Positions 12,254 through 22,802 of a stretch of 64,000 nucleotides of DNA are shown piece by piece. The stretch is from Paraspadella gotoi (Eukaryota; Chaetognatha). The position numbers and the translations under genes are program-made. The DNA is taken from assembly GCA_051294375.1 (NCBI GenBank), contig CM119264.1, forward strand, positions 7,883,301 through 7,947,300. The letters are read 5' to 3'. The notes under the pieces were generated by a model. It made no database searches, was not told where the DNA came from, and saw only the letters and a program-made list of their open reading frames with translations. Each line of letters starts with the position of its first letter. The first letter of the stretch is position 1.

Positions 12254-13490
12254 GTTGATGGAAGGAACGGTCGTATTCAACGGGTAGTGATATTACGTCA
12301 CTTCAGGGTTTTAATTTGCAGTAAAGACTTTGTCCATCTTAATGATAATCTGTATTTTTTTTCTTTGCGTCTTTCCCCATTTTTCCCCTCTTCCTTCGTT
12401 TCTCTCTCTCCCTCCTGCCTACAGGGTTGGCCGAAGGGAATGTTGCTGCGTCTCTTCACTTACATGTACGACTTGGAGGTGGTCGAAGAGGAGGCCTTTC
12501 TTCAGTGGAAGGAGGACATCAACGACGCTTATCCCGGCAAGGGTAAAGCGCTTTTTCAGGTAAAGTAGCGCTTCGTTTACTTAAAAAAAAACTTTTTTTT
12601 TATTTTAATACGAAGCGATTCTTTTCAATTCCGACGTTTTCAGGTCAATCAGTGGCTGACGTGGTTGGAGCAAGCAGAATCCGAGGACGAAGACGACGAG
12701 GACGACTCTTGAGCAATATTATTTTTTATTATTTAAAAAAAGACATACAAATGGAAAAAAAAACTTTTATGGATTATTTAGTATATCGACTTGGTTTAAA
12801 TTATGTTTCAAGGTTGCTGTTTTTTCTTTTCCTTATTAATGTTTACTAAAAAATTATCCTAGTTAATCCGTTTTAATCACAAATCAACCTTTTTTTCGCT
12901 ATCCCGGGCTACAACGAATCGATATTTTTTAAAGAAATACGTTGTAACCTTTATACGAATAGTTACAATAATTTTTATTCGTTCTATCCTTAAATACACT
13001 ACAAGTTTATATTCTTTTGACGTGCGCCCTATACATATAGACCTGGATTTTTTTATATCTGTTGAATTATCAACCGGTTTAATCTTTCTCTCTCAAGTTA
13101 GGGGTCTCCCCTTTCTCAACTTGTATCTTAGATCAGTAGTTGTATCAGTTGAATGATTAAACCTCAAAAGTAAAAGCAAGCCGATCTACGTAGTCGAGCG
13201 CATTTTTTTACAATTGTCAACGAATGAAAATATTGCTATGACGCGGTATCGATTAAACAATTAAAAGAAAAAAAACTTTTCTTTTGCGACGTCAATTTAA
13301 AAGTTAACACAGATAGGTCATCGCTCCGAAAAAAATTTGCAGCAGCGGAAAACTGAAAAGATACTAATAAATTTGAATCCCTACCTAGTGAAAAAAAACT
13401 TATTAAAAAAGGGTACAATATATTAAGCGAGAAATGAGAATTATTGCGCTCACACTCTTCGTCGGGCCGAGCGAAAGGCATTCTCGTAAC

Positions 13491-16400
13491 TCAGTGCTGC
13501 TTGAATTCTTGTGTGGCCAGGTTGCACTCGTTCGCCAGCTCGTAGACTTGCGGGTTCTTCAGTTCTCGCTCTGTGGGCACGCGATAGTCCCGCACGTGGG
13601 GCGGAACCAGGATTCGAATCGTCTTGAAATTCTGAGAGCAGAAAATTGTTTTTCGTTTTATACTATTGAATTACTATTGCGATTAGAGAAAAAAGTCATG
13701 GAACTAGGGCCAATCCATGTCAATGGGGTGGGTCAGAAGTTTGATTCTATCATGTAGTTCTTCCCCACCAACAAAGTGAGCATCTGCTCTGCAAAACGCG
13801 ACATCTCCCGAGAGAAAAACGAAGAGGAAAACTCCTCTTCCCCGCCTTCTCTTCCCCTCCCGTACGCTACCTCAGTACGCCGACACGAGACAGAATCACT
13901 TCTTCTGTTCGCGCTTTGCGCTCAGTCTCCCGGCTTTTTACGAAAATATTTTTTGATTATTTTTGTTGAAATAATTTTGCATATTTTCGTTTCTCTTTTT
14001 TTGGAGTTCAGAATACAGATATTCTTCAACACGTGGCTTTTTTTGAAGTTCTCTCTTCACGGCCGCCATCTTTTTCGTCTTCGTTGTGCGTGGCTTCGGA
14101 GGAAGAGCCCTTGACTCGGCCCTTTCGCTTGCCCTCGACGCACCCTGCGCGGCTGCGGAGGGAAGAGCCGCGACTCGGCCCTCTCGTTTGCCCTCGGCGC
14201 TTAGTACGGCTGCAGGGGGGAAGAAACCTTGTTTCGGCCCCCTTGTTTGTCCAGTGCTCTCCGTTTTTGGACTGAGGCGCGTGTTTTCAACTCGACTACC
14301 CTCATGTCTCTTCCGCCGCCTTCGCCGCCGCCTCCACCGCCGCCTCCACCGCCTCCATCAGCCATTCCGGGCTTTTCTGGTCAGGCCGAAGTCATGCCCC
14401 TTCAGATGGAGGCAGTTCTGCTCCAATTAGCAACGCTCTTTCTAGCGTTCGTCGCGAATTTAAGGAGTTTCGCCGCTCGTCTCGTTCCGAGTTGGAGAGT
14501 CTTCGGCGGTGAGTACTTCTTTCTTTTCGTTTTTGTTTTTTCGCCTTTTTTTGGCGTACATTCGGCGTACAGAGGGGTTTTCCTCCTGTGCCCCACCTAA
14601 CTCGACTTTGTTTGTTTGTTTTTTGTCGGGCCTTCGCCTGGTCTTGTTACAGGCTCACTTTGTTGGTGGGGAAGAACTACATGATAGAATTTGTGGTTCC
14701 ATATGGAACCGGGATTCTTCATGGTTCTTCCCCACCAACAACCACCCACCGTCCACCCCTGGCACCACCGGTGGTGGAGGGCGGCTCAGGCTCGCTTGTC
14801 TTGTTTGGTGGGTGTTTTTTGGGGTTCCTTTTTTGAGACTGTCATTTTTCAAATGATTTCTCTTTTTTTCCATGTACGTTTTCTTCATGGTTCTTGGACG
14901 CCTCTGTTCGCCATTTCCGCCGTTCTTCGTCGATCTTCGTTTGTTCGCTCAGCGACTTGGCAGTCTTTGCGTTCTTTGGCGGCCTCTTCGGCGGCGGATC
15001 GGCCTTCACGCTCCGAGCGGGTGACTGCGTCACGCCTTCCTCGTCGAGCCCCGTCTGCGCAAGTCGACGACGACGCCTCCGTTTCCGGATCAGAGGAGGG
15101 TTCCTCCTCTGAAGAGTCTGCTGCGGGTTTTGACAACTTCTTGTCTCGTCGTGCTTCTGTACAGCCTTCGGAGTGGGTCCTGCAGCAGTGAAGGATTTGC
15201 GCAGAGTTGGCCAGGACGACGTTCTTTTACCGTCGTGGGACGTGCTTTCCGCCAATACGCGTTTCGGCGCTGGTCGGATGTTTCTTCGCCGCGGAGTTTC
15301 GTCCTCCTGCTCAAGAGAGTTTGCCTTGCGCTCAGTTCGATGCCGTTCGGAAGGACTCCAAGACGACGCGCGCTTTCAAGGCTTTTGAGCGCATCATGAG
15401 GGACGCCGGAGCGTCCGCTCATGCTGTCCTTTCTGTCGCTGACGCTCTCCGCCTCATGGTTGAGGCCCTACGCTCGGAGGGGCCCGGTGCAGTGGACGCA
15501 GGCCACCTTGACGATCTTGCCAAGCCCTTGGAGACGCCTCGTCGGGTTTGGCGGCGATTTTTGGTTCGGCCCTCTCCGAGTCTCGGCGCTTAGTTGTCGA
15601 CGCTGCCCTTCGGATCTCAAGACAGTTCTGTCCAGTTCTCCGCCCTCCACGTCGTTCTTTTTCGGAGACCGCTCCACAGACGTCACTCAAGCGTTCCATT
15701 CTTCGCTTCTCCGCTCCGGGGCGCCACACAATTGCGCCTGTTCTGCTAGCCGCAAGCGTGGGCGTGGCAGTCCGCGTAGTCCCGCTCGCCGTCCCTACCG
15801 GCCTCGCAAGTCTTCGCCGCCTCCCAAGCGTAGGGGCGGGGCTCCAGGGACGTCTAAGGACGCCGACTGATCGCCCGACAGCTCTTTCGGCCGTTGCCTC
15901 GTCCGGCCGTCAGTTTCTCCAGGCCCGGCTTTCGTCCATGGACTGGTTTTTTGCGGTTTCTCATCCCCCCTTCTACGACGTCCGGTCAAGTGGGCGTGGC
16001 AACGTCACCGGAAGTCTTCGCGGGATTCCCCCTCTTGGTTTGCTTGGTTACGAGTGATTCTGTCTCGTGTCGGCGTACTGAGGTAGCGTACGGGAGGGGG
16101 AAGAGAAGGCGGGGAAGAGGAGTTTTCCTCTTCTTTTTCTCTCGGGAGATGTCGCGTTTGCAGAGCAGATGCTCACTTTGTTGGTGGGGAAGAACCATGA
16201 AGAATCCCGTTCCATATGGAACCACAAATTTGTGAACCTTCCGAAATTAAACTTAATACATTTCTGAGAAAAATTTCAATGGACCAAATTTTATTAAAAT
16301 GGCTAGAAGCACTAGTAATTATTTGTTTAATTTATTATTTATTTATAGATAGGAATTTTTTTTATAAATTTTTGTATTTTTTAAAGCAGATTCAGATAGC

Positions 16401-19400
16401 TTATGAAAAGTTGTCTACACAAAGTATAATTCTAAGTGGGTCAAAATTAGGAAAAACCTAGTTTTCGGTAATAAAACATCAAAGTTTTAATTACAATTTT
16501 TGCTTAAATTTTTGAGCTCTATCAGAATAAATTTAAAAAAACTTAAAATATAAAAAAGTTTTACATTATATATCAATATGATAATTTTAAACATTTTTGC
16601 AAAAAAATATTTTAACACAATGACTAACACCAATAATGGATTTGTTTAATGCTGTTCCCATTAAAATTTGTATTTGGTCGGCGACCCTAATGGAACGATC
16701 GGACGATTTCGCGAAAGTTGGTTCGCCATCCGCCAATCGCTCCTCGTCTCCATGGCTTACCAAAATAAAAGACCTTTACCAAGCCGGTGGTCCGTACTCT
16801 TAGGATAATTGAGAAGCTTGACCTATTAACGCCAGTAAACCCATCGACTTATAGTTTTTGTACCTGTGGCAAGTTGCTGTTGAACGGACGCCACACCAGC
16901 ATTTGGGCGTGGTTGGCGTCTGGCGGGAGTTTGGCGACTTTTGGAATGGGTGGCAGTCTGGTGACGAGTCTCGGCATTCCTGAATCTAAAGNNNNNNNNN
17001 NNNNNNNNNNNNNNNNTGTATTTGGTCGGCGACCCCTAATGGAAGGATCGGACGATTTCGCGAAAGTTGGTTCGCCATCCGCCAATCGCTCCTCGTCTCC
17101 ATGGCTTACCAAAATAAAAGACCTTTACCAAGCCGGTGGTCCGTACTCTTAGGATAATTGAGAAGCTTGACCTATTAACGCCAGTAAACCCATCGACTTA
17201 TAGTTTTTGTACCTGTGGCAAGTTGCTGTTGAACGGACGCCACACCAGCATTTGGGCGTGGTTGGCGTCTGGCGGGAGTTTGGCGACTTTTGGAATGGGT
17301 GGCAGTCTGGTGACGAGTCTCGGCATGTCCTGAATCTAAAGAGACAGGATTAGAGTTCCGATAACCGTTAATTTTTTAGGAAATTCGCTTAACCGTTAAA
17401 ACTAACATTTTTTAACGGTTAACCGTTAAGATCGGTTAATTTTATAATTTAACTTTAAATTTAAAATATTAAGATTTAAAACAAACTAAAGTATTTAATG
17501 GTATTTTCTCTTTAACTCTGGCTTTTGAATGCGCTGATAAAGACTTGAAACAGAGTCGAAACATGTCTGTTTTTTATGTCAAATAAAATTGTTGTTGTAA
17601 CAAAACAATAATTTTTGCTAATCTCATAACACAACGAAACAAAAGGATACCATCAAATTCTAATTCTATATTTTGTTTTCTCTTTCTCTCTTTTGCTTTC
17701 TTTTTTTCTTTCTCAACTTCTCTTCCTCATTATTTTTGTAGTTGTTAGTTTCTGATTATTGATAGACTGGTTGATTTATCGATTGATCAAAAGATTTATT
17801 GATTAATAAATATATTTTTCATTTTAATTAAAAAGTATATCATCATTATTGAAGGATAGTTTTAGTTAGCCTTAATGTCTTTTTTTAAGATTCGTTCCTT
17901 CTATTATTAATTTTAAAATTTTTTAAAAGAGTTTGAAATGAATTTTCAACAACGATTATATCTTTAATAAAAAACGGACATGTTTCGGCTTAACTACATA
18001 GGCGTTTGTCGTAGCGTACCCGAAGTCGGCAGGGCATAGGCGTTTGTCGTAGCGTACCCTGAGAAGGTTGCGTGTTCGATAGTAGGGCTCACCACTTATG
18101 GCAACAGCCGGGTTGCCTGTGATGCCCATTGGGATGGGGCATCTCACTGTTGGCTTGGGGGCTTCCGACCCTCAGTGACGCATCCAGTCACTGGCGCGGT
18201 TTACCCTAGGACGTCTCGCTTTGCCAACGCAGAGGGAAGTCATTAGGTTTGTGGATGGAACATTACGCCTGGGATGGTGTGTTCCCCCTCTGAGCCAATG
18301 GATTTGGCTGAACGATGGTGGACGTGAGGCGGTGTGAATATACCGCCACAAGGGATTATTTATTTTTATCTAAATTGAATATATATTATTGCATGGAAGG
18401 GCCAAAAAAAAAGGAGAAAAAAGAAAGGGGGAAAGAAAAAGGGGAAAAGTGAGAAAGAAAAAGAAAGAAACAGGAGGAGATAAATAAAGAGGAAGAAAGA
18501 ATAAGAGAGAGATTAGGATAGAAAAAAAATAAAGGAAAAAAGCAGGGAAAAAGTGGAGAAGAGAGAGAGGGATAAAAATATGGTGAGAAGGGGAGAGGAG
18601 AATAAGAGAGAACAGGAAAAAAATATAATTTTTTTTTATAGTGGTAATAACCTTTCTTTTTCGTTGTTGTATGTATTTGGGCAAAATGATTTTTGTTTTA
18701 CAACGAATTTTATTTTATCATAGAAAACGTACATGTTTCGGCTTTGGATGCAAGCCTTCTTCAGCGTCAATGATTTGTGAAAATTTGTACAGTTTTTTGT
18801 GTGAAAGAAGGAGAGAGAGAGAGAGAGAGAGAGATAGGGCAAAGTTTCCAACACAGAGTTGAGAAAAATAGTAGTGGTCAAGTGGTGAGGACAGGTTAAG
18901 AATGAGGACAGATAGAGATTTTAGTTTTGAATAAGAAATGAAATGGTCAGAGTGAGAGAGATTGAGAGAGAGAGGAGAGAGAGAGGGAGAGAGAGAGAGA
19001 CAGGGAGAGAGAAAATAATATTACATTTCAAATGTACAACAAATAAAGTTTTTAAACTGTTATTAACAATTAACTATTTAATAAATAAACAAGTGAAGGT
19101 GAAAATGAAATGTGAAAGTGAGAAGATACATTTAGTGTAAAGAATTGTTAATAAAGTTAGAAATTAAGAATTGTCGTCTTTATTACTAACTCCTGTAATA
19201 ATTGACGAATCTATTTAGCCTAATATATTAATAGAGGATTGAGTATTCACTATAGTTATATTAAATAAGGTAAAACAAAAGAAATAAAACGGGAGAGAAT
19301 TACAAATTGTTACTCGGCCAAAATCACGACTGAAGAATTACAAGCGATCGAAAACCAAAAAGCATTTGTTTACAATTCGGCGAAGGTTATTTGTAAACTA

Positions 19401-20963
19401 CAAGACCGAGATTTTGTAATAATACTTTAATATTCTGACACCGCCCTCCTAAAATATAATTAATCAATTAAATGAATTTATTAATTATTCAAAAGTAAAA
19501 CAAAATTGAGGGCCAAGAAACAAATGTAAAACAATAGCAAAAAGGTACACCGTCATACAGGTGTAAGCCTCTTTAATAACCGTTAACAGTTAACGGTTAT
19601 CGGAACACTAGACAGGATTCGTTGAGCGCGCACGCGCGAAACAAGTAATATCTCAACTCGGTCATGCGAGTCATTTTTCAGATTAGTTTACCAAGGGTTC
19701 TTTGAGGAATCCTCTCGTCCCACAAGGGTTACGGGGTTCGACTTGAATGTGAATGTCGCAATCCCATGACAAGCACTTGAGTTCGATACAATCGCCTTAT
19801 TGGTGAACGAATTCAATGATTTGAAATAAAGGTTCTTAGTTACATCCATTGCACAAAATCGAGGTTACGCCGAAGTGATCGAATTGTTAATTGACTGTTT
19901 TTGATGCAATCGCGTTTCCGTCGACCTGTGACTTCGTTAAAAGCGACGAGCCACGAAAAGAACTTTTGTTTTCGTTTGATGCACGTTAAATCGAGTCCTT
20001 CGGGCGAACAATCGGGATGCCTGGTCGGGGCCTGTCGCCGTCGGGTCGCGTGAGAATTTTTACTTTTATTTCTCTGCAACGCATAATCACCTTGAGGGTA
20101 ACGTGAGAGGCAGGACTGTCGCTCATGGCAACTGTGAATGTAGTTTCCTCTTGCGATCATAAAAGGGGGCGGGGAGCAAATTAACGTTTACATGAGCCAT
20201 GGCACCTCTTTTCTTTTCGGTCAGTCGTCTGACGTTCTGACCCCCTCTCTCCCCCCCTCATCGCCTCCATACGCGAAATGGGTCCGGCCAGTTGGAAGAT
20301 CTCTCTGTCGTGACCGTAGAAAGGGTATGACTGCCCGTCCGAGTCGTTTACTCCGGGAAGGCCCACGTTGAGCTGCGGGAATTCCCAAGAGCTAAACCCA
20401 ATGGTAGAATACCTGTTAAAAGGGTAGCAAAACTAAATAGATCTCCCAAGGTTGTCATTAGTGGAGAAAGCGGAATAAGGTGATTCTAAATTGTCGTCTT
20501 ACACGTTGGCAAAGTTCATGAAATAGCAAGATTGGACCCAACCAATTGTCCAGACTTGACCAATTGGAACTGTACTTTTCGGCCAGCCAGTCAATCGATC
20601 AATCGAGTTAATAATAATGCTCTAAAAATATATTTGCCCTCTTGTAGAATTAGACTGGAAGCTGCCTCACTGCTGTTCGTCTTCAGTCTCGTCTCAATGG
20701 CTGAGCGGGCTAAATCATCTCGTTTCAACCGTGCTTCCGGGTTCAGTCCATGGTTATCCCGGTACTGGCTTAAATGTGACGGAGCCAGTGACAGCAGGCG
20801 GTCACTCAGGGTCCGCAGCCCCTACGCCAGTTGGTGAGATGCCCCGGGTATCACAGGCAATCCTTCCGTTGTCATAAGCTGATTATTAATGGATTGAATG
20901 CTATAATTGATCGCAATGCCTGGCGGCGCCGTAACAGTCGCTTTTGCCCGCATCGTCGGGGTC
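13491..20963 (-). CDS. FAM78 family protein, 5' end unresolved
   Basis: FAM78 is a conserved animal family of unknown function. Exons on the minus strand: 20963-20920, 20569-20503, 20412-20273, 20149-20091, 20031-19926, 19795-19692, 17335-17213, 13631-13491. All junctions keep phase. Family-like segments in order: TPTMRAKATVTAPP, WTIGWVQSCYFMNFA, SSWEFPQLNVGLPGV, DSDGQSYPFYG, FFSWLVAFNEVTG, DIHIQVEPRNPCG, PKVAKLPPDANHAQMLVWRP and ILVPPHVR. The last four sit in the same order as WLVA, IEV, PNANDAQVLMWRP and the C-terminus of vertebrate FAM78A/B as I remember them. About 30 residues follow where vertebrate proteins stop. The junction 20920/20569 appears to use a GC donor (CCAG|GCATTG). The start is not located; a piece ending at about 21190 is possible but unproven. 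The last intron holds the DIRS-like insertion and the assembly gap region. Confidence -1.
13758..13900 (+). repeat. Left inverted terminal repeat of the DIRS-like element
   Basis: About 143 bases, from TTCTTCCCCACCAACAAAG to GACACGAGACAGAATCACT. It matches the reverse complement of 16053-16194 with only a few single-base differences. Confidence -1.
14304..15870 (+). pseudogene. Gag-like reading frame remnants of the DIRS-like element
   Basis: The frame opens with MSLPPP and a proline run at 14304. It continues in another frame as a charged, coiled-coil-like stretch (SSVRREFKEFRRSSRSELES), followed at 14509 by a GTGAGT donor-like site. After the internal complementary region, coding-like sequence resumes with a Ser-rich acidic part (SVSGSEEGSSSEE). 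From about 15240 a helical segment includes AFERIMRDAGASAHAVLSVA, then an Arg/Pro-rich tail. At least two frame changes are needed, so it is broken. Gag identity is inferred from position and composition. Confidence -1.
14653..14741. repeat. Internal complementary region (ICR) of the DIRS-like element
   Basis: 89 bases. 14653-14689 is the exact reverse complement of the first bases of the element (13745 on). 14690-14741 is the reverse complement of its last bases (to 16228), with one extra base. The junction GATAGAA|TTTGTGG therefore reads as the two element tips joined, as in a circular intermediate. Directly upstream, TTGTTACAG resembles a splice acceptor. Confidence -1.
16053..16194 (-). 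repeat. Right inverted terminal repeat of the DIRS-like element
   Basis: About 142 bases, inverted relative to 13758-13900. Differences are mostly one-base homopolymer changes, such as AAAACG versus AAACG and CCCCTCCC versus CCCCCTCCC. Confidence -1.
16668..17340. repeat. Direct duplication on both sides of the gap, including one FAM78 exon
   Basis: 16668-16991 and 17017-17340 both begin TGTATTTGGTCGGCGACC and run in parallel for about 324 bases up to the Ns or their equivalent. Both contain the FAM78 exon (16864-16985 and 17213-17335). The left copy lost one base at its start (CAGGAATGCC versus CAGGACATGCC), breaking its frame. Two overlapping contig ends joined without merging is the simplest reading. 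Confidence -1.
16992..17016. other. Assembly gap (25 Ns)
   Basis: A run of 25 N, probably a fixed-size scaffold join. It sits between two near-identical ~324-base repeats. Confidence -1.
17534..17600 (+). ncRNA. Hammerhead-ribozyme-like motif (degenerate)
   Basis: The order is CTGATAA, a GACTT...GAGTC hairpin, then GAAAC, then ACAT...ATGTC. This follows the hammerhead order: core CUGANGA (one mismatch here), stem II, GAAA, stem III, and a UH cleavage position after ATGT. I found no convincing stem I. It is followed by AAATAAAATTGTTGTTG, a tail seen in related copies. Penelope-like elements are known to carry such ribozymes. Confidence -1.
17974..17991 (-). ncRNA. Partial hammerhead-like motif
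   Basis: The minus strand reads AAGCCGAAACATGTCCG and then a T-run. It is the GAAA and stem III half of the motif seen at 18728-18774. The CTGA half is missing, so this is a fragment of the same repeat family. Confidence -1.
18096..18350 (-). repeat. SINE-like repeat family, copy b
   Basis: Nearly identical to 5491-5746 over its full length. It lies upstream of the 17335 FAM78 exon, within a FAM78 intron. Just upstream, CATAGGCGTTTGTCGTAGCGTACCC occurs twice in tandem (about 17997-18060). Confidence -1.
18395..19020. repeat. Purine-rich stretch with GA microsatellites
   Basis: A GGAAA/GAGA-rich region on the plus strand (18395-18620), with (GA)n runs at about 18808-18832 and 18955-19010. 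No coding signal. It lies inside the long FAM78 intron between 17335 and 19692. Confidence -1.
18728..18774 (-). ncRNA. Hammerhead-ribozyme-like motif, best copy
   Basis: The minus strand reads CTGAAGA, then AGGCTT...AAGCC, then GAAACATGT. This fits CUGANGA, a stem II of at least four pairs closed by an 8-base loop, and GAAA. The stem III partner and cleavage triplet downstream (ATGA instead of ATGT) are imperfect, so activity is doubtful. The motif type is associated with Penelope-like retroelements and retrozymes. Confidence -1.
20684..20877 (+). repeat. SINE-like repeat family, copy c (diverged, clearest tRNA head)
   Basis: It begins like a tRNA-Leu/Ser: TGGCTGAGCGGGCTAA (A box), then CCGGGTTCAGTCC (B box) at about tRNA spacing. 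The body matches copies a, b and d (GTGAGATGCCCC, then ATCACAGGCAATCC, then GTTGTCATAA). It lies inside the FAM78 GC-AG intron (20919-20570). Its head shows the probable origin and direction of the family. Confidence -1.
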
Positions 20964-22802
20964 CTTGAATAAAATATTACCGAAAAAGTTTTTCGATCAA
21001 GAGCGAATTTTAAAAGAATTCGAATAAAAAATTCAACATCTCACAAAGCTTTCTCACATGAAGATGAAAATTTTGTCGTTTCTCTCTTCTATTTTGGTCG
21101 GATTAGGATTTCGATAAACTTCGAGTCGAACTGTTTGTTTCAAGAGAAACTCGTGTTATGGTCCTCATTTGTGCGAAAGGTTCTCACCTTGAACTTGTTT
21201 TTGAAGTTGATCTCGTGGAACCCACCCATCTACGCTGTGTCCTTGAAGAGTAAGTCTCGAAGTCAAACTCGTTAAAGTGTTACGTAGGAACTATCGATTC
21301 AAGGCCGTCCATCTCATTTCGTAATGAACCAATAGTTCCTCGGCTACCATTTTTTTTTATTTTAAGATTAAATATTTTTGTTTAAACTTACTCGTCTCGT
21401 TCTGTCTGAAGGAATTTCTGTTTCCCATTTTTGGGCCGGGTCCTTTACGCGTCTTTTAACTTCCTACGTCTACTCTATTCGCCTCGTATTAAAAAAAAAT
21501 ATGCAAGTATTGGCTATTTAGGTCTTTCGTTAGTGATTTTCGTTTGTAAGCCATTTTTCTTAATTCTTTTCTCTTTCGTCATTTATACGAGTTGAGTTTC
21601 GTTTCGTTTAACTCTTTTATTTCTTTTTGTGTCTTTGTTCTAATTAAAGCACGAAATCTTCGCCTATCTTTAAAAAACTTTACCTAACGGTGAAATGATT
21701 TATGTATTTAGATTTAGAACCTAATGATTATATTTTTTACTAGCTGCGTTTAAAAATTTACGGATATTTCTAGCTCTTTCGCTGTACCTGCCGAGCCCAG
21801 AGTAGATCTCTCCTCTAACAACAAATAAGCAACTTAATTTAATGGAATAAGACATGAAGGATACAATGGGAGATTGTTTTGAATGAAAAAGTTGGGACCA
21901 AATCACAGCGGCAATTCGAGTGTCACACCATATATTATTTTTAAGAATTTGTGATGGATAAATTTTAATTTTAAAACGTAATTCCCGTGAAATGGCATAA
22001 AAAAGATAACGTCAAGGCTTCGCGATGACTAGTACACATAACGGATATATTGTCGCGTTTTTTTAAAATTCGGGCTTCAAGAGAGACAATGAAAATTTAT
22101 TCGATGAGACAATGTATTTGTGCATGAGACGCCGAATCTTTCGTTTTTAAGCAAAAGAGACGCAAGTTAAAAAAAAAAACACCGATTTCGCTCGCGAAAG
22201 GCAAAGAAAATAATCTTCTGAAGAAAAAATAAATAAAACTTAAGTTAATAAGTAGTTAAAATTAATCCCGCGAATTAAAAAAAAAAAAAGCACATGAGAG
22301 CTGCGATTTGTTTCTCTTTGATCAGAACGACGACGTCGAGGACGACGACGACGACCGTTCCGATCCCCCCACCTCAACGACAGACGATGGCGCCAAAGAA
22401 ATCAAATGACATCAAATGAAATCAATCGAAATTAACGAAAATCGATAAATAAGAAATAAAGAAGTGCAAACCGCCCACCCACTCCCGCTTCCCTCTCTCG
22501 CGTTGTCCGTTTTTTTTTTTCTGACAATACTAAGGAGGAGGGGAGGGAAGATGGTGATATTAAAGTATCGATCGAAAACGTCGGTCGATTCGTCTGGAGA
22601 GAGTGTCAAAGAGAGAGAGAGAGAGGGAAGCTCCAGTCATTATTCTCTTCTTTTTCTACGACCGACGGAACGACTCGATGCACGACACCACCTTATCCCC
22701 CCCCCCCAACCCCCGCGGACCGATTTAAGCTGCGGCTCATCCTCCTTCCCTTTCTCCCCTCCTGCCGGCGTCTTCTCTCTATCCGGCGATCCTTTCCTCT
22801 TC
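20964..22802. other. Intergenic region with no supported gene
   Basis: It should hold the FAM78 5' end and the 3' flank of troponin I gene 1. It contains short GAC-type repeats near 22325-22350 and a GA run near 22610. No confident coding exon. Confidence -1.

Larger units (their letters stand above)
10213..12712 (+). pseudogene. Duplicate of eIF4G2 exons 21-23 with frameshifts
   Basis: Copies of the last three eIF4G2 exons lie at 10213-10476, 12425-12559 and 12644-12712. The first has at least six small indels relative to 7128-7398, for example GAGGCCGAG to GAGGCGAG and GGTGGCACG to GGTGCACG, which break the frame. The other two are intact. No upstream eIF4G2 exons accompany them. They would be non-functional alone. 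The indel type suggests poorly polished sequence as much as true decay. Confidence -1.
13745..16228 (+). mobile_element. DIRS-like retroelement derivative, 2484 bp
   Basis: The uninterrupted site is visible in copy 1 at 9206/9207, which fixes both ends: the element starts TTCTATCATG and ends GGAACCACAAA, with no target-site duplication. It has long inverted terminal repeats (13758-13900 and 16053-16194). An internal block (14653-14741) is the reverse complement of the left end joined to the reverse complement of the right end. That internal complementary region, together with the lack of a target duplication, is the hallmark of DIRS tyrosine-recombinase retrotransposons. Gag-like reading frames are present, but I see no reverse transcriptase, RNase H, methyltransferase or tyrosine recombinase, so it looks deleted and non-autonomous. 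Confidence -1.
10163..16667. repeat. Duplicated segment, copy 2 (with two insertions)
   Basis: The second copy of 7078-9647. Without the 1469-base and 2484-base insertions it is about 2.55 kb, the same as copy 1. The part from 11996 on is nearly identical to copy 1. The first exon-bearing part (10213-10476) has several one-base losses in short homopolymers or GCC runs. Confidence -1.

Noticed and set aside
14229-14600. 123-codon frame with a proline run as a host gene
   Set aside because: It lies wholly inside the DIRS-like insertion, absent from the empty-site copy, and shifts frame; treated as a gag remnant.
16787-17333. Plus-strand frames on both sides of the gap
   Set aside because: They are antisense shadows of the FAM78 exon, which fits family sequence and splice phase on the minus strand.
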